DNA of 40,685 bases from Pseudomonadota bacterium (GTDB lineage Bacteria; Pseudomonadota; Alphaproteobacteria; Rhizobiales; Tepidamorphaceae), in the NCBI GenBank assembly GCA_023458595.1, contig JAEWYT010000216.1:1-40685 (forward strand), in the 5' to 3' direction. Each line of letters opens with the position of its first letter. Within the stretch, counting starts at the first letter, position 1. The translations under genes were made by a program, and so were the position numbers. The notes beneath the pieces are model-generated. The model was not told where the DNA came from, searched no databases, and saw nothing but the letters and a program-made list of their open reading frames with translations. Of the stretch, positions 8,593 through 16,330 are shown piece after piece.

Positions 8593-9486
8593 GTGAGCCT
8601 CCTCTCAGGCGTCGACGAACAGTCGCTCAGGCTGCGGGGGATCGCGCTGATGATCCTCGCGGGCATGTGCTTCACCGCGCTCGACACCAACGCCAAGCTG
8701 CTCGTCGTCGATTTCGCCGCCATGCAGGTGGTGTTCGTGCGCTATCTCGGCCACCTCGCCCTGACGGTCGCGACGGTCGGCCCGCGCCGCCTCTCGGGCC
8801 TGTGGCGGACGCAGCGGCCGGTCCTGCTCATCGCGCGCGGGTTCCTGCTGTTCGGCTCGACCCTCTTCAATTTCGTGGCGCTGCGCTATCTCGCCCTCTC
8901 CGAGACCGTCTCGATCCTGTTCTCCTCGCCGTTCCTGGTCGCGGTCATCGCCGGGCCGATCCTCGGCGAATGGATCGGCCCGCGCCGCTGGGCCGCGGTC
9001 CTGGTCGGATTCGCCGGCGTTCTGGTGGTCACGCAGCCGGGAACCGCGGGCTTCCAGTGGGCGGCGCTCTATTCGGTGGCCGGCAGCGTCTGCTACGCGT
9101 TCTACGCCGTCGTCACGCGCATCCTGGCGGCGACGGACTCCAATCCCACGCAGCAGTTCTACGCCTCGCTGGTCGGCACGCTCGCCTTCCTGCCGGCGAT
9201 GCCGTTCGTCTGGGTCTGGCCGGACAACCTCGTATCGATCGCGCAGATGGCGGCGACGGGACTCTTCGGCTTCATCGGCCACGGCTTCCTGATCTCGGCG
9301 CACCGCTATGCGCCTGCGCCGATCCTCTCGCCCTTCATCTACGTCCAGATCATCTGGATGACCCTGTTCGGCTACTTCGTGTTCGGCGACGTGCCGACGA
9401 CCGCGAACCTCGTCGGCGCGGGCATCGTCATCGCGTCCGGCCTCTACCTCCTGTTCCGCGAGCGCGCGGTGAAGGCCGTGCAATAG
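8593..9486 (+). CDS. DMT-superfamily transporter (EamA domains)
   Basis: About 297-aa inner-membrane protein with around ten hydrophobic segments arranged as two EamA repeats. The first begins RLRGIALMILAGMCFTALDTNAKLL and the second around AALYSVAGSVCYAFYAVVTR. Relatives export amino acids, metabolites or purines. The start is uncertain: a GTG at 8593 places the first membrane span where the family expects it, while a GTG at 8494 would add an Arg-rich 33-residue lead with no family resemblance. It is divergent from the GntR gene and 94 bp upstream of the dehydrogenase, so it may be a GntR target. Confidence 0.85.
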   Translation: MSLLSGVDEQSLRLRGIALMILAGMCFTALDTNAKLLVVDFAAMQVVFVRYLGHLALTVATVGPRRLSGLWRTQRPVLLIARGFLLFGSTLFNFVALRYLALSETVSILFSSPFLVAVIAGPILGEWIGPRRWAAVLVGFAGVLVVTQPGTAGFQWAALYSVAGSVCYAFYAVVTRILAATDSNPTQQFYASLVGTLAFLPAMPFVWVWPDNLVSIAQMAATGLFGFIGHGFLISAHRYAPAPILSPFIYVQIIWMTLFGYFVFGDVPTTANLVGAGIVIASGLYLLFRERAVKAVQ

Positions 9487-9551
9487 GCGACAAACTGTTT
9501 GCCGGAGGGGACGGATTCCCTGGAAACCGGCGAGCCGCTAGGCTCATACGA

Positions 9552-9559
9552 CGTATACG
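9552..9559. promoter_or_regulatory. Candidate GntR operator (perfect palindrome)
   Basis: A perfect 8-bp palindrome, cgtatacg, lies 21 bp upstream of the dehydrogenase ATG. The GTATAC core fits operators reported for FCD-type GntR proteins and resembles the 8421-8430 site. It is short enough to occur by chance. Confidence 0.3.
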
Positions 9560-9580
9560 CCAGCAAGAAGGCCAGACACG

Positions 9581-10546
9581 ATGACGAAACGGCACCTCCT
9601 GATGACCGGCCCGATGATGCGCATGGTGATGGAGCAGCTCGACGCCGCCTTCGAGGTACACAGGCTGTGGGAGGCCCCGGACCGCGACAGGCTGATCACG
9701 GACGTCGGCGACAAGGTCGAGGCGATCGCGGTCGGGCCGCACACGCCCGTCGACGGGCCACTGATGGAACGGCTGCCGAACCTCAGGATCGTCTCGAACT
9801 TCGGCGTCGGCTACGACACGGTCGACGCGGAGTGGGCCGGCAAGCACGGCATCTACGTGACCAACACGCCGGACGTGCTGACCGAGGAGGTCGCCGACAC
9901 GACGCTCGGCCTGATCCTGATGACGGTGCGCCAGTTCTCCGAATCCGAGCGCTACCTGCGCGCCGGCCGCTGGGAGAAGGAGGGCCCCTTCCCGCTGACG
10001 AAGGCCTCGCTGCGCGACCGCAGGGTCGGGATCATCGGGCTCGGGCGCATCGGCAAGGCGATCGCCCGCCGGCTCGACGCCTTCAGGGTGCCGGTCGTCT
10101 ATCACGGCCGCAGCGAGCAGGCGGGCGTCGCCTACCGCTACTATCCGAAGCTCGCCGACATGGCCCGCGACGTCGATATCCTGCTTTCGGTCGCCCCGGG
10201 CGGGCCGGAGACGCATCACCTGATCGACGCGGAGATCCTCGACGCCCTCGGGCCGGACGGCATCCTGATCAATGTCGGGCGGGGCTCGGTGGTCGACGAG
10301 AAGGCGCTCATCGAGGCTTTGAAGGAACGGCGCATCCTGTCGGCCGGGCTCGACGTCTTCGAGAACGAGCCGCATGTGCCCGCCGAACTGATCGGGATGG
10401 AGCACGTGGTGCTGCTCCCCCATGTCGGCTCGGCGTCGATCCACACGCGCAACCAGATGGGCCAGCTCGTGGTCGACAACCTCACCACCTATTTCGAGAC
10501 CGGAAAACCGATTACACCGGTGGCCGAAACGCCTCTCCGGGACTGA
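9581..10546 (+). CDS. D-isomer-specific 2-hydroxyacid dehydrogenase (NAD(P)-dependent)
   Basis: 321-aa soluble oxidoreductase that interconverts a 2-oxoacid and the D-2-hydroxyacid (glyoxylate/hydroxypyruvate reductase-like). The nucleotide-binding loop is GLGRIG (153-158). The catalytic set is complete: R234 in NVGRGSVVD, E263 in FENEP and H281 in LPHVGSAS. The ATG follows aagaagg and a GTATAC palindrome. The position after B2 (YHGRSEQ) has Gly-Arg-Ser rather than Asp, which in this family suggests NADPH preference (inference). It is followed 11 bp later by the Inh-type gene, so the two may share a transcript. The exact substrate is not determined. Confidence 0.93.
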   Translation: MTKRHLLMTGPMMRMVMEQLDAAFEVHRLWEAPDRDRLITDVGDKVEAIAVGPHTPVDGPLMERLPNLRIVSNFGVGYDTVDAEWAGKHGIYVTNTPDVLTEEVADTTLGLILMTVRQFSESERYLRAGRWEKEGPFPLTKASLRDRRVGIIGLGRIGKAIARRLDAFRVPVVYHGRSEQAGVAYRYYPKLADMARDVDILLSVAPGGPETHHLIDAEILDALGPDGILINVGRGSVVDEKALIEALKERRILSAGLDVFENEPHVPAELIGMEHVVLLPHVGSASIHTRNQMGQLVVDNLTTYFETGKPITPVAETPLRD

Positions 10547-10557
10547 AGGGAGCTCTC

Positions 10558-10944
10558 ATGCGCGCGTTGTTCCTTGCCCTCGCCGTCTTCGGTTTCGCCG
10601 TGGCCGGCTGGGTCGCGCCGGGCGGCGCCGTCGAGATCGACGAGCGCCTGATGGACCTGACCGAAGGGCCCTGGACGCTGAGCTACGGCGGACAGAGCTG
10701 CCAGATCACGCTCGGCGACGAGGATGTCGAGGGAGGCCGCCATCTCGACGGCGGCGCCGAGTGCAGCGGCCTCAACCCGGCGCTCGCCGAGGCCACCAAG
10801 TGGCGCATCGACGTGCCCCACGAACTCGTCTTCCTCAGCGACGGCGGCAGGGTGCTGGCGAAGATGAACTACGACGAGAAAACGACGGTGTTCACAGGGG
10901 TTTCCGCCAGCGGGGAACCGCTGGTGATGTCGCAGTCGGAGTAG
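10558..10944 (+). CDS. AprI/Inh-family metalloprotease inhibitor-like protein
   Basis: 128 aa with a signal peptide (cleavage near residue 24) and a small beta-barrel Inh domain. Visible features are EGPWTLSYGGQSCQITL, a cysteine pair C48/C69 that would form the family disulfide, and WRIDVPHELVFLSDGGRVL. In Pseudomonas and Erwinia, Inh proteins block serralysin-type proteases in the periplasm; Brucella Omp19 is a related lipoprotein. There is no lipobox here, so it is probably free in the periplasm. GAAGGGAG precedes the ATG at 10558. No serralysin gene is in the window. Confidence 0.82.
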   Translation: MRALFLALAVFGFAVAGWVAPGGAVEIDERLMDLTEGPWTLSYGGQSCQITLGDEDVEGGRHLDGGAECSGLNPALAEATKWRIDVPHELVFLSDGGRVLAKMNYDEKTTVFTGVSASGEPLVMSQSE

Positions 10945-10956
10945 GCGACCCGGGCG

Positions 10957-11553
10957 TCACGCCCTCCACCAGACGGTCAGGGTGACGTCCGCGTCGGGGT
11001 CGAGGGTTTCGGTCGGATCGGGCTTCAGGCCCGCCTGCAGCAGCACATCGTTCGCCGTCCGGTCCGCGCGGAGCCCGGAAAACAGCGTGATGCCGACCTT
11101 GAGCCGCGCCTTCTCGGCGCGGGCGAGATCGAAGGCGTCGTAGCCGACGGCGAGGAAGAAATCGAACACCGGCTGGCCGCCCGGCACCGCGACGATGCCG
11201 CCGCCGGGCGCGACCTCGTGCAGGGCGTCGGCGAGCGTCGCGCCCGCCGGGTTCCACCGCCAGCAGTCGTAGCCCTTCTCCAGCGCCGCGACGCTGCGGG
11301 TCAGCACCAGGCGCCGGCGGCGGGCGTAGTTCGGGTTGGCCTCGTGGCCGAGGCGGCCGAGCACGGTCACCGTCGCCTCGTTGAGGGCGGCCTGGAACCG
11401 GCGCCAGTCCGCCTCGTTGCGCAGCTCGGGCGGCGTCAGCCCGTCGGCGCCGGCGATGAAATCGTCGGCGGAGACGATGGCGTGGCCGTGGATGCGGTAG
11501 CCCTCCGGCACCCGGTGCCGGGCGCGGATCAAGGCCGCGTCGGGCCAGGTCAC
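10957..11553 (-). CDS. Dihydrofolate reductase-like protein (RibD C-terminal/DHFR fold)
   Basis: 198 aa if it starts at the GTG at 11553, which is preceded by a GGGGG run and lies 17 bp after the YdhR stop. Longer readings in this frame only cover the YdhR gene out of frame. The DHFR-like pattern is HAIVSADDFIAG at the start, TVTVLGRLGHEANPNYARRRRLVLTRSV in the middle, and VAVPGGQPVFDFFLAVGYDAFDLA carrying the nucleotide-binding Gly pair. True folate activity is doubtful, since many such proteins are reductases of unknown substrate. The tight spacing suggests cotranscription with ydhR. Confidence 0.75.
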   Translation of the reverse strand: MTWPDAALIRARHRVPEGYRIHGHAIVSADDFIAGADGLTPPELRNEADWRRFQAALNEATVTVLGRLGHEANPNYARRRRLVLTRSVAALEKGYDCWRWNPAGATLADALHEVAPGGGIVAVPGGQPVFDFFLAVGYDAFDLARAEKARLKVGITLFSGLRADRTANDVLLQAGLKPDPTETLDPDADVTLTVWWRA

Positions 11554-11570
11554 GGCCGCCCCCGGCGGCT

Positions 11571-11876
11571 TCAGGTGTTCTTGAACCTCGTGATCTCGGA
11601 CAGGCCCTCGTTGACGTCGAAGACCTTGGCGCGGATGTCCTTGATGCCGAAGGAGGCGAGCCTTGCCGAATGCATGTCCTTGTAGGCGAGCGCGCTCGGC
11701 TCGTCCTTGAAGTAGTAGATGCCGCCGGCGATGCCCTCTTCCTCGTTCTCCGTCCAGGCCTTCCAGATGAGGCCCGGCTCGCCGGTGATGCTCTCGGCAA
11801 GGCCCCTCAGCGCCTCGACGCCTTCGGCGCCCCACGGGCCGGGATACGGAAAATCGAATTGCAGAATGATCGCCAT
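11571..11876 (-). CDS. ydhR: YdhR-family putative monooxygenase
   Basis: 101 aa, the same length as Escherichia coli YdhR as I recall it, with the same blocks in order: LQFDFPYPGPWG, LAESITGEPGLIWKAWTENE, GGIYYFKDEPSALAYKDMHSARL, and AKVFDVNEGLSEI. The fold is a dimeric ferredoxin-like alpha+beta barrel related to antibiotic-biosynthesis monooxygenases; its substrate is unknown. The start at 11876 (MAIILQ) is favoured over 11888 because GGAGAG lies at the right distance and it matches the family N-terminus. Probably the first gene of a two-gene unit with the DHFR-like gene. Confidence 0.9.
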   Translation of the reverse strand: MAIILQFDFPYPGPWGAEGVEALRGLAESITGEPGLIWKAWTENEEEGIAGGIYYFKDEPSALAYKDMHSARLASFGIKDIRAKVFDVNEGLSEITRFKNT

Positions 11877-11937
11877 CGGTCTCTCCACAAGGCAGCGGTG
11901 TGTTGGTGGCCACCCTACCCGGCAGCCGCCCGGCCGA

Positions 11938-12915
11938 TCAATCGGCGATCCTGCCGCCGAGCTCGTCCTCGATGTGGATGCGGATGATCGAGTCGAAGTC
12001 CGGATCCGGCTCGAAGCCGAGCGACAATGCCCGGCCGGGCGAGAAGTTCTGCGGCCAGCCGGCGACGATCCCGCGGATGAAATCGTCGGGCACGAACTTC
12101 ACCCGGTCGGCGACCTTGTCGCCGGCGACGCGGCGCAGGCTGTCGAGCATCTGACGGATCGACACGCAATGGCCCGGCATCGACAGGTTGCGGCGCGGGC
12201 CGATCTTGTCGCCGTCGAGACCGGCGGCATGGATCAGGAACTCGGTCGCCGCGCGCGGGCTCGCCACCCAGTGGCGCACGGTCTCGTCGACCGGGCAGAT
12301 CGCCTCCACGCCGGCGAGCGGCTCGCGCAGGATGCCCGAGAAGAAGCCCGAGGCCGCCTTGTTGGGCTTGCCGGGGCGGATGCAGATGGTCGGCAGCCTG
12401 ATGCCGACGCCGTCGATCATGCCCTTGCGGGTGTAGTCGGCGAGCATCAGCTCGCCGCAGGCCTTCTGGGTGCCATAGGAGGTGAGCGGCTGGTGGAAGA
12501 AGTCGTCGGGGATCGGCTCGGGGAACGGGGCGCCGTAGACGGCGATCGAGCTGGTGAAGACCAGCCGCGGCACGTTGCCGGCACGGCGGGCGGCTTCCAG
12601 CAGGTTCATGACGCCCGCAAGGTTGACCCGGTAGCCCTTGTCGAAATCGGTCTCGGCCTCGCCGGAGACGACGGCGGCGAGATGGAAGATCACCTCCGGC
12701 TTCGTCTGAAGCAGCCTGTCCGCCTCGCCGTCGGTCGACAGGTCGGTAACGCGGGTTTCGACCGAAAACGGCGCGCCGGCGGGGGCGACCGGCTCCACGA
12801 CGTCCTGCAGGACCACGCGGTCGATCTTCCTGCCGTTCAGCCCGCCGTCCCGGGCGAGCCGCTCGACCAGCTTGCGGCCGATCATGCCGCCGCCGCCGGT
12901 GATGAGGATTTCCAT
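11938..12915 (-). CDS. denD: D-erythronate dehydrogenase (NAD-dependent epimerase family)
   Basis: 325-aa extended short-chain dehydrogenase. The NAD loop is GGGGMIG (7-13), and the catalytic set is S122/S123 with Y147-xxx-K151 in SYGTQKACGE. Overall sequence, including FHLAAVVSGEAETDFDKGY and WPQNFSPGRALSLGF, fits DenD, which oxidises D-erythronate to 2-oxo-tetronate in tetronate catabolism. AGGAG precedes the ATG. The usual partners (DenK/OtnK kinase, OtnC aldolase, OtnI isomerase) are not in this window, so the pathway would have to be completed elsewhere. An adjacent SDR lies beyond the inverted repeat. Confidence 0.82.
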   Translation of the reverse strand: MEILITGGGGMIGRKLVERLARDGGLNGRKIDRVVLQDVVEPVAPAGAPFSVETRVTDLSTDGEADRLLQTKPEVIFHLAAVVSGEAETDFDKGYRVNLAGVMNLLEAARRAGNVPRLVFTSSIAVYGAPFPEPIPDDFFHQPLTSYGTQKACGELMLADYTRKGMIDGVGIRLPTICIRPGKPNKAASGFFSGILREPLAGVEAICPVDETVRHWVASPRAATEFLIHAAGLDGDKIGPRRNLSMPGHCVSIRQMLDSLRRVAGDKVADRVKFVPDDFIRGIVAGWPQNFSPGRALSLGFEPDPDFDSIIRIHIEDELGGRIAD

Positions 12916-13013
12916 GGCTGTTCTCCTGTTGCGGCGGTGTTTTAGCGCGGATCGGGGATGCGGTCAGCCTTGGCGCGGATTGGATGGCGAGGCGCGGATT
13001 GGACGGCGACGGA

Positions 13014-13175
13014 CCCTCACCCCATCCCTCTCCCGCTCGCGGGAGAGGGAGGAACATGCGGCACGGTCGAAATTCCGAAGCACCGGCCCTGCACTCGGCA
13101 AGGGGGGTGGCGTTTGCCCGGGCGGTGCGGCAAACGCCTCCCTCTCCCGCGAGCGGGAGAGGGATGGGGTGAGGG
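13014..13175. repeat. Perfect 37-bp inverted repeat with 88-bp spacer (palindromic repeat element)
   Basis: The 37 bp at 13014-13050 are exactly the reverse complement of 13139-13175. Extending outward to 13009 and 13180 gives 42 bp with one mismatch. Each arm also holds its own palindrome (cctctcccg...cgggagagg). The spacer is 88 bp and codes for nothing recognisable. The element looks like a paired REP/BIME-type or small non-autonomous repeat of the sort scattered in rhizobial genomes. It lies between denD and the convergent end of the SDR gene and could fold into a large cruciform or act as an mRNA-stabilising terminator. Confidence 0.9.
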
Positions 13176-13197
13176 CCCGTGCCACGCCCACCGCGCC

Positions 13198-13953
13198 CTA
13201 CAACGCGAAGCCGCCGTCGACGAGGTGGATCTGGCCGGTCGTGTAGGAGGCTTCGTCGGAGGCGAGATAGACGGCGAGCATCGCCACCTCCCCGGCCGTG
13301 CCGAGCCGGCCCATCGGCTGGCGGTCGACGAAGGCCTGGCGGACCGCCGCCTCGTCCTGCCCGGTCTCGGCGGCGAGCGTCGCGATGCGCTGGTCGAGCG
13401 AAGGCGACTGGACGGTGCCCGGGCAGATCGCGTTGCAGCGGATGCCCTTCCTGATGAAATCCGCCGCCACCGCCTTGGAAAGGCCGATCACGGCGGCCTT
13501 TGTGGCGCCGTAGACGTAGCGGTTCGGTATGCCGCGCACCGATCCCGCGCCGGAGGCGACGTTGACGATCGAGCCTGCGCCCTTCCCCAGCATGCCGGGC
13601 AGGAAGGCGCGGATCGTGCGGTGCATCGACTTCACGTTGATATCGAAGGAGAAATCCCAGTCCGCCTCCGTGCAGTCCAGAACCGTGCCGTGATGGACGT
13701 AGCCGGCGGCGTTGAACAGGATGTCGACCGGTCCGACCGCCTCTGCCGCCGCGTTGACGGCGTCGGTGTCGCGCACGTCGAGGCGCATCACGCGGGCCGC
13801 CCCGTCCTTGGCGAGCGAGGCGAGACCGGCCTCGTCGATGTCGGTCGCGACCACGTCGGCGCCCTCGGCCGCGAAGGCGATCGCCGTCGCCCGCCCGATG
13901 CCCGCCGCCCCGGCGGTCACGAAAGCGGTCTTGCCCTGAAGCCGTCCAGCCAT
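13198..13953 (-). CDS. Short-chain dehydrogenase, DHRS6/BDH2-like
   Basis: 251-aa classical SDR. The cofactor loop is TAGAAGIG (13-20), D38 after the second strand favours NAD, and catalysis uses S134 and Y148-xxx-K152. Long stretches look like animal DHRS6 (cytosolic type-2 3-hydroxybutyrate dehydrogenase, also reported as 4-oxo-L-proline reductase), for example GYVHHGTVLDC, NRYVYGATKAAVIGLSK and KGIRCNAICPGTV. The start at 13953 (second of two adjacent ATGs) has the better GGAGG spacing. The substrate is probably a small 3-hydroxy or oxo acid. Codon use and GC are like the neighbours, so recent transfer is not indicated. Confidence 0.9.
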   Translation of the reverse strand: MAGRLQGKTAFVTAGAAGIGRATAIAFAAEGADVVATDIDEAGLASLAKDGAARVMRLDVRDTDAVNAAAEAVGPVDILFNAAGYVHHGTVLDCTEADWDFSFDINVKSMHRTIRAFLPGMLGKGAGSIVNVASGAGSVRGIPNRYVYGATKAAVIGLSKAVAADFIRKGIRCNAICPGTVQSPSLDQRIATLAAETGQDEAAVRQAFVDRQPMGRLGTAGEVAMLAVYLASDEASYTTGQIHLVDGGFAL

Positions 13954-14073
13954 CATCTCCTCCCGAAGAGCCGGTCTTTCTGCCGGCACCCTTGAAGCGT
14001 TAGTCTGTCGCCGCAGGCGGCGCAACCGTCGAGGCGTACCATCACCTATGCCCGCGCGAGGAGGCTTTCGAAC

Positions 14074-14736
14074 GTGACCCAGGATTTCGATCCGCTCGCC
14101 CAGGACCCCGTCCCGGCGGCGGCCCGCGGTGAGGACCTGCTGGCTCCGGCAACCGTCGAGGAGGCGAGCGCGCTCAGGTTCTCGGCGCTCGCGAGCCTGG
14201 TGCTCGCCGGTTTCGAGGCGCTCGTGGCGCTCATGATCGGCTCGGTGTCGCTGATGGCGATCGCCATCGATTCCTTGCGCGACGGCCTGAGCGCGGGCGT
14301 CGCGCTCGTGCTCGCCGGCCGCGACCGGCGGCTCTACCGCCTCGCCGCCGTGATCGTCGGCGGGCTCACGGCCTTCGCCTTCCTGTGGATCGTCTGGATC
14401 GGCTTCACGCGCTTCGGCGTCGGCAAATTGCCCAATCCGTGGCTGATGATCGCGGTCGCCGTCATCTCGCTCGCCGTCAACGTCATCACCGCGCTCAGGC
14501 TGCGCGTCCTCGACGTCGCCGAGGACGACCTGCGCTGGACCTGGAAGCAGACGCGCTGGGATTTCGCCGCCGACCTCGGCGTCATCGTCGCGGCGCTGGC
14601 GATCTCCGATTTCGCCCAGCGCTGGCCCGATCTCGTCGCCGGCCTCCTGATCGCGGCCTTCAACCTGTGGGGCATCTGGAAGCTGGTGCGCGGCATGTGG
14701 GAGGCGCAGGCGGAGGACATCCGCGAGCGGATGTAG
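14074..14736 (+). CDS. Cation diffusion facilitator-like membrane protein
   Basis: 220-aa inner-membrane protein with about five or six hydrophobic segments. It has the CDF layout: an acidic pair in the second span region (AIDSLRDGLSAG), a second one in TRWDFAADLGVIVAAL, and the ending RWPDLVAGLLIAAFNLWGIWKLVRG. The cytoplasmic C-terminal domain of standard CDF efflux pumps is missing. The His of the usual HxxxD metal site is not seen and Asp stands in its place (DFAAD), so metal preference is unclear. The start is GTG at 14074 with GAGGAGG 10 nt upstream. It is divergent from the SDR gene. Confidence 0.8.
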   Translation: MTQDFDPLAQDPVPAAARGEDLLAPATVEEASALRFSALASLVLAGFEALVALMIGSVSLMAIAIDSLRDGLSAGVALVLAGRDRRLYRLAAVIVGGLTAFAFLWIVWIGFTRFGVGKLPNPWLMIAVAVISLAVNVITALRLRVLDVAEDDLRWTWKQTRWDFAADLGVIVAALAISDFAQRWPDLVAGLLIAAFNLWGIWKLVRGMWEAQAEDIRERM

Positions 14737-14743
14737 GCCGTCC

Positions 14744-15445
14744 TCAGAACCCCTGCGCGGCGGCGGTCAGCGACTGCAGGGAGACCCGCTGGTTGCCCTC
14801 GGCGTCGAAATTCGCCGGGTCGAGCCACGCTTCATAGGCCTCGCGCACCGCCGGCCACTCGTCGTCGGTGATCGAGAACCAGGCGGTGTCGCGGTTTTTC
14901 CCCTTGACGATCAGATGCTTGCGGAAAACCCCTTCGAAACGGAATCCGAGGCGGGCGGCGGCGTGGCGGGAGGGAGCGTTGGCGTTGTCGCACTTCCACT
15001 CGTAGCGCCGGTAGCCGAGCTCGTCGAAGACGCGCCTCGCCAGGAGGTACATGGCTTCCGTCGCGCCCGGGGCGCGCTGCAGGAGCGGCGAATAGCAGAT
15101 GTGGCCGACCTCGATGACGCCGTATTCGGGCACGATGCGCATCAGGCTCGCCACGCCCACGGCCTTGCCGGTCTTCAGGTCGATGATCGCGTGGAAGAAC
15201 GGGTCCTCGCCCGACATCACCTTGGCGGCGTGCTCGCGGTAGGCCTCCAGGCTCGCGAAGGGGCCGTAGGGCATATAGGTCCAGAGCACCCCTTGCGTGT
15301 CGAGCCTGTAGGCCTCGAACAGGTCGGCGGAGTGCCTTTCCGCGTCGAAGGGCTCCACCCCGACGAGACGGCCCCGAGCGGGCGCAAGGGGCGGGCGCGG
15401 TCGTGCGGTCCAGCCGGGCAGTTCCTCCTGGTCGATCGTCGTCAC
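14744..15445 (-). CDS. GNAT N-acetyltransferase (RimJ/RimL type)
   Basis: 233-aa acetyl-CoA-dependent acetyltransferase. The core reads VGVASLMRIVPEYGVIEVGHICYSP, an acetyl-CoA loop in LLQRAPGATEAMYLLARRVFDELGYRRYEWKCDNANAPSRHAAARLGFRFEG, and the C-terminal strand, as in RimJ/RimL-like enzymes that acetylate protein N-termini or small amines. The start is the GTG at 15445 with GGAG upstream. It overlaps the nitroreductase stop in a GTGA 4-bp overlap, so translation of the two is coupled. The target is unknown. Confidence 0.88.
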   Translation of the reverse strand: MTTIDQEELPGWTARPRPPLAPARGRLVGVEPFDAERHSADLFEAYRLDTQGVLWTYMPYGPFASLEAYREHAAKVMSGEDPFFHAIIDLKTGKAVGVASLMRIVPEYGVIEVGHICYSPLLQRAPGATEAMYLLARRVFDELGYRRYEWKCDNANAPSRHAAARLGFRFEGVFRKHLIVKGKNRDTAWFSITDDEWPAVREAYEAWLDPANFDAEGNQRVSLQSLTAAAQGF

Positions 15446-16254
15446 TTCGCTTCTCCGCCTTTTCCCGTCAATGCCTCGGCCCATTCGCCGGCCTTCTCCT
15501 CGAAATCCTCCCAGTCGCGCATGTCCTCGACGCCGCGATACATGGCGAAGGGGCGCAGCTTGCCGACGTAGAAGTCGACGAACGCCTGCGGCCGGAACTT
15601 CGTCCTGTCGTAGCCGTTCCAGTGGACGACCTGCCCGACGGGGCGCCGCCAGCGCAGCGAAACGTCCTTTTCGGGATAGCCGATCGGGATGGTGCCGTAG
15701 GCGACGAGCGGCTCGGGGTATCCGAGCAGGTCGCGCAGCTCGCGGTTCGTCGTTTCCTCGCCGCCGCCCGACAGCCAGGCGGAGGTGAGCCCGCAGGCGG
15801 TGACGGCGAGCTGGACGTTCTGGATCACCGCGCCGATGGAAGCGAGCAGGATGTTCTCGTTGTTCGCCTCGTACTCCGCCTCCCACTCCGAATCGGTCGC
15901 GTTGGGGAACGAGGCCTTCCAGCGCGGATCGCCGAGGACGATGACGATCGCCACCGTGTTGGCGAGGTAGGTCTTCTTGACCGCCGGGAAGCCCTTGACG
16001 TGGGCGATCAGCCGGTTCGACTGGCGCAGGAAGACCTCCAGCACCCTGTCGCGCACCTCCGGGTCGTCGACGATCAGGACGTCGAAGCACTGGGTGTTGG
16101 CGCCGGTCGGCGCCCAGCGGGCGGCCTCGGCGATCCTCGTCAGCGTGTCGCGGCCAATCGAGCGGCCCTTCTCGAACCGGCGCACGCTGCGCCGGCGGCG
16201 CATCACGTCGATCAGGGCGTCGATCTCGGCCGTCGTTTGCGTATCGGCGGTCAC
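15442..16254 (-). CDS. Nitroreductase-family flavoprotein
   Basis: 270-aa FMN-dependent oxidoreductase. The FMN-phosphate motif is RRRRSVRRF near residue 20, followed by AARWAPTGANTQ and the C-terminal blocks GAVIQNVQLAVTACGLTSAWLSG and LRDLLGYPEPLVAYGTIPIGYP. Substrates in this family range from nitroaromatics and quinones to flavins and enones. The start is GTG at 16254 with AGGAGG upstream. It is the first gene of a two-gene unit with the GNAT gene. Upstream lie an 11-bp direct repeat and further repeats. Confidence 0.9.
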   Translation of the reverse strand: MTADTQTTAEIDALIDVMRRRRSVRRFEKGRSIGRDTLTRIAEAARWAPTGANTQCFDVLIVDDPEVRDRVLEVFLRQSNRLIAHVKGFPAVKKTYLANTVAIVIVLGDPRWKASFPNATDSEWEAEYEANNENILLASIGAVIQNVQLAVTACGLTSAWLSGGGEETTNRELRDLLGYPEPLVAYGTIPIGYPEKDVSLRWRRPVGQVVHWNGYDRTKFRPQAFVDFYVGKLRPFAMYRGVEDMRDWEDFEEKAGEWAEALTGKGGEAK

Positions 16255-16330
16255 CGGCTTCCTCCTCCCGTTTCCCGCAAGACGCTATGCGAACCGACCC
16301 CCGCCCGGCAACCGGAGCCTCTTCACGGAT

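Noticed and set aside
13014..13175. Inverted repeat as the two ends of an insertion sequence
   Set aside because: Only 88 bp lie between the arms, too short for a transposase, and no flanking target duplication is apparent.
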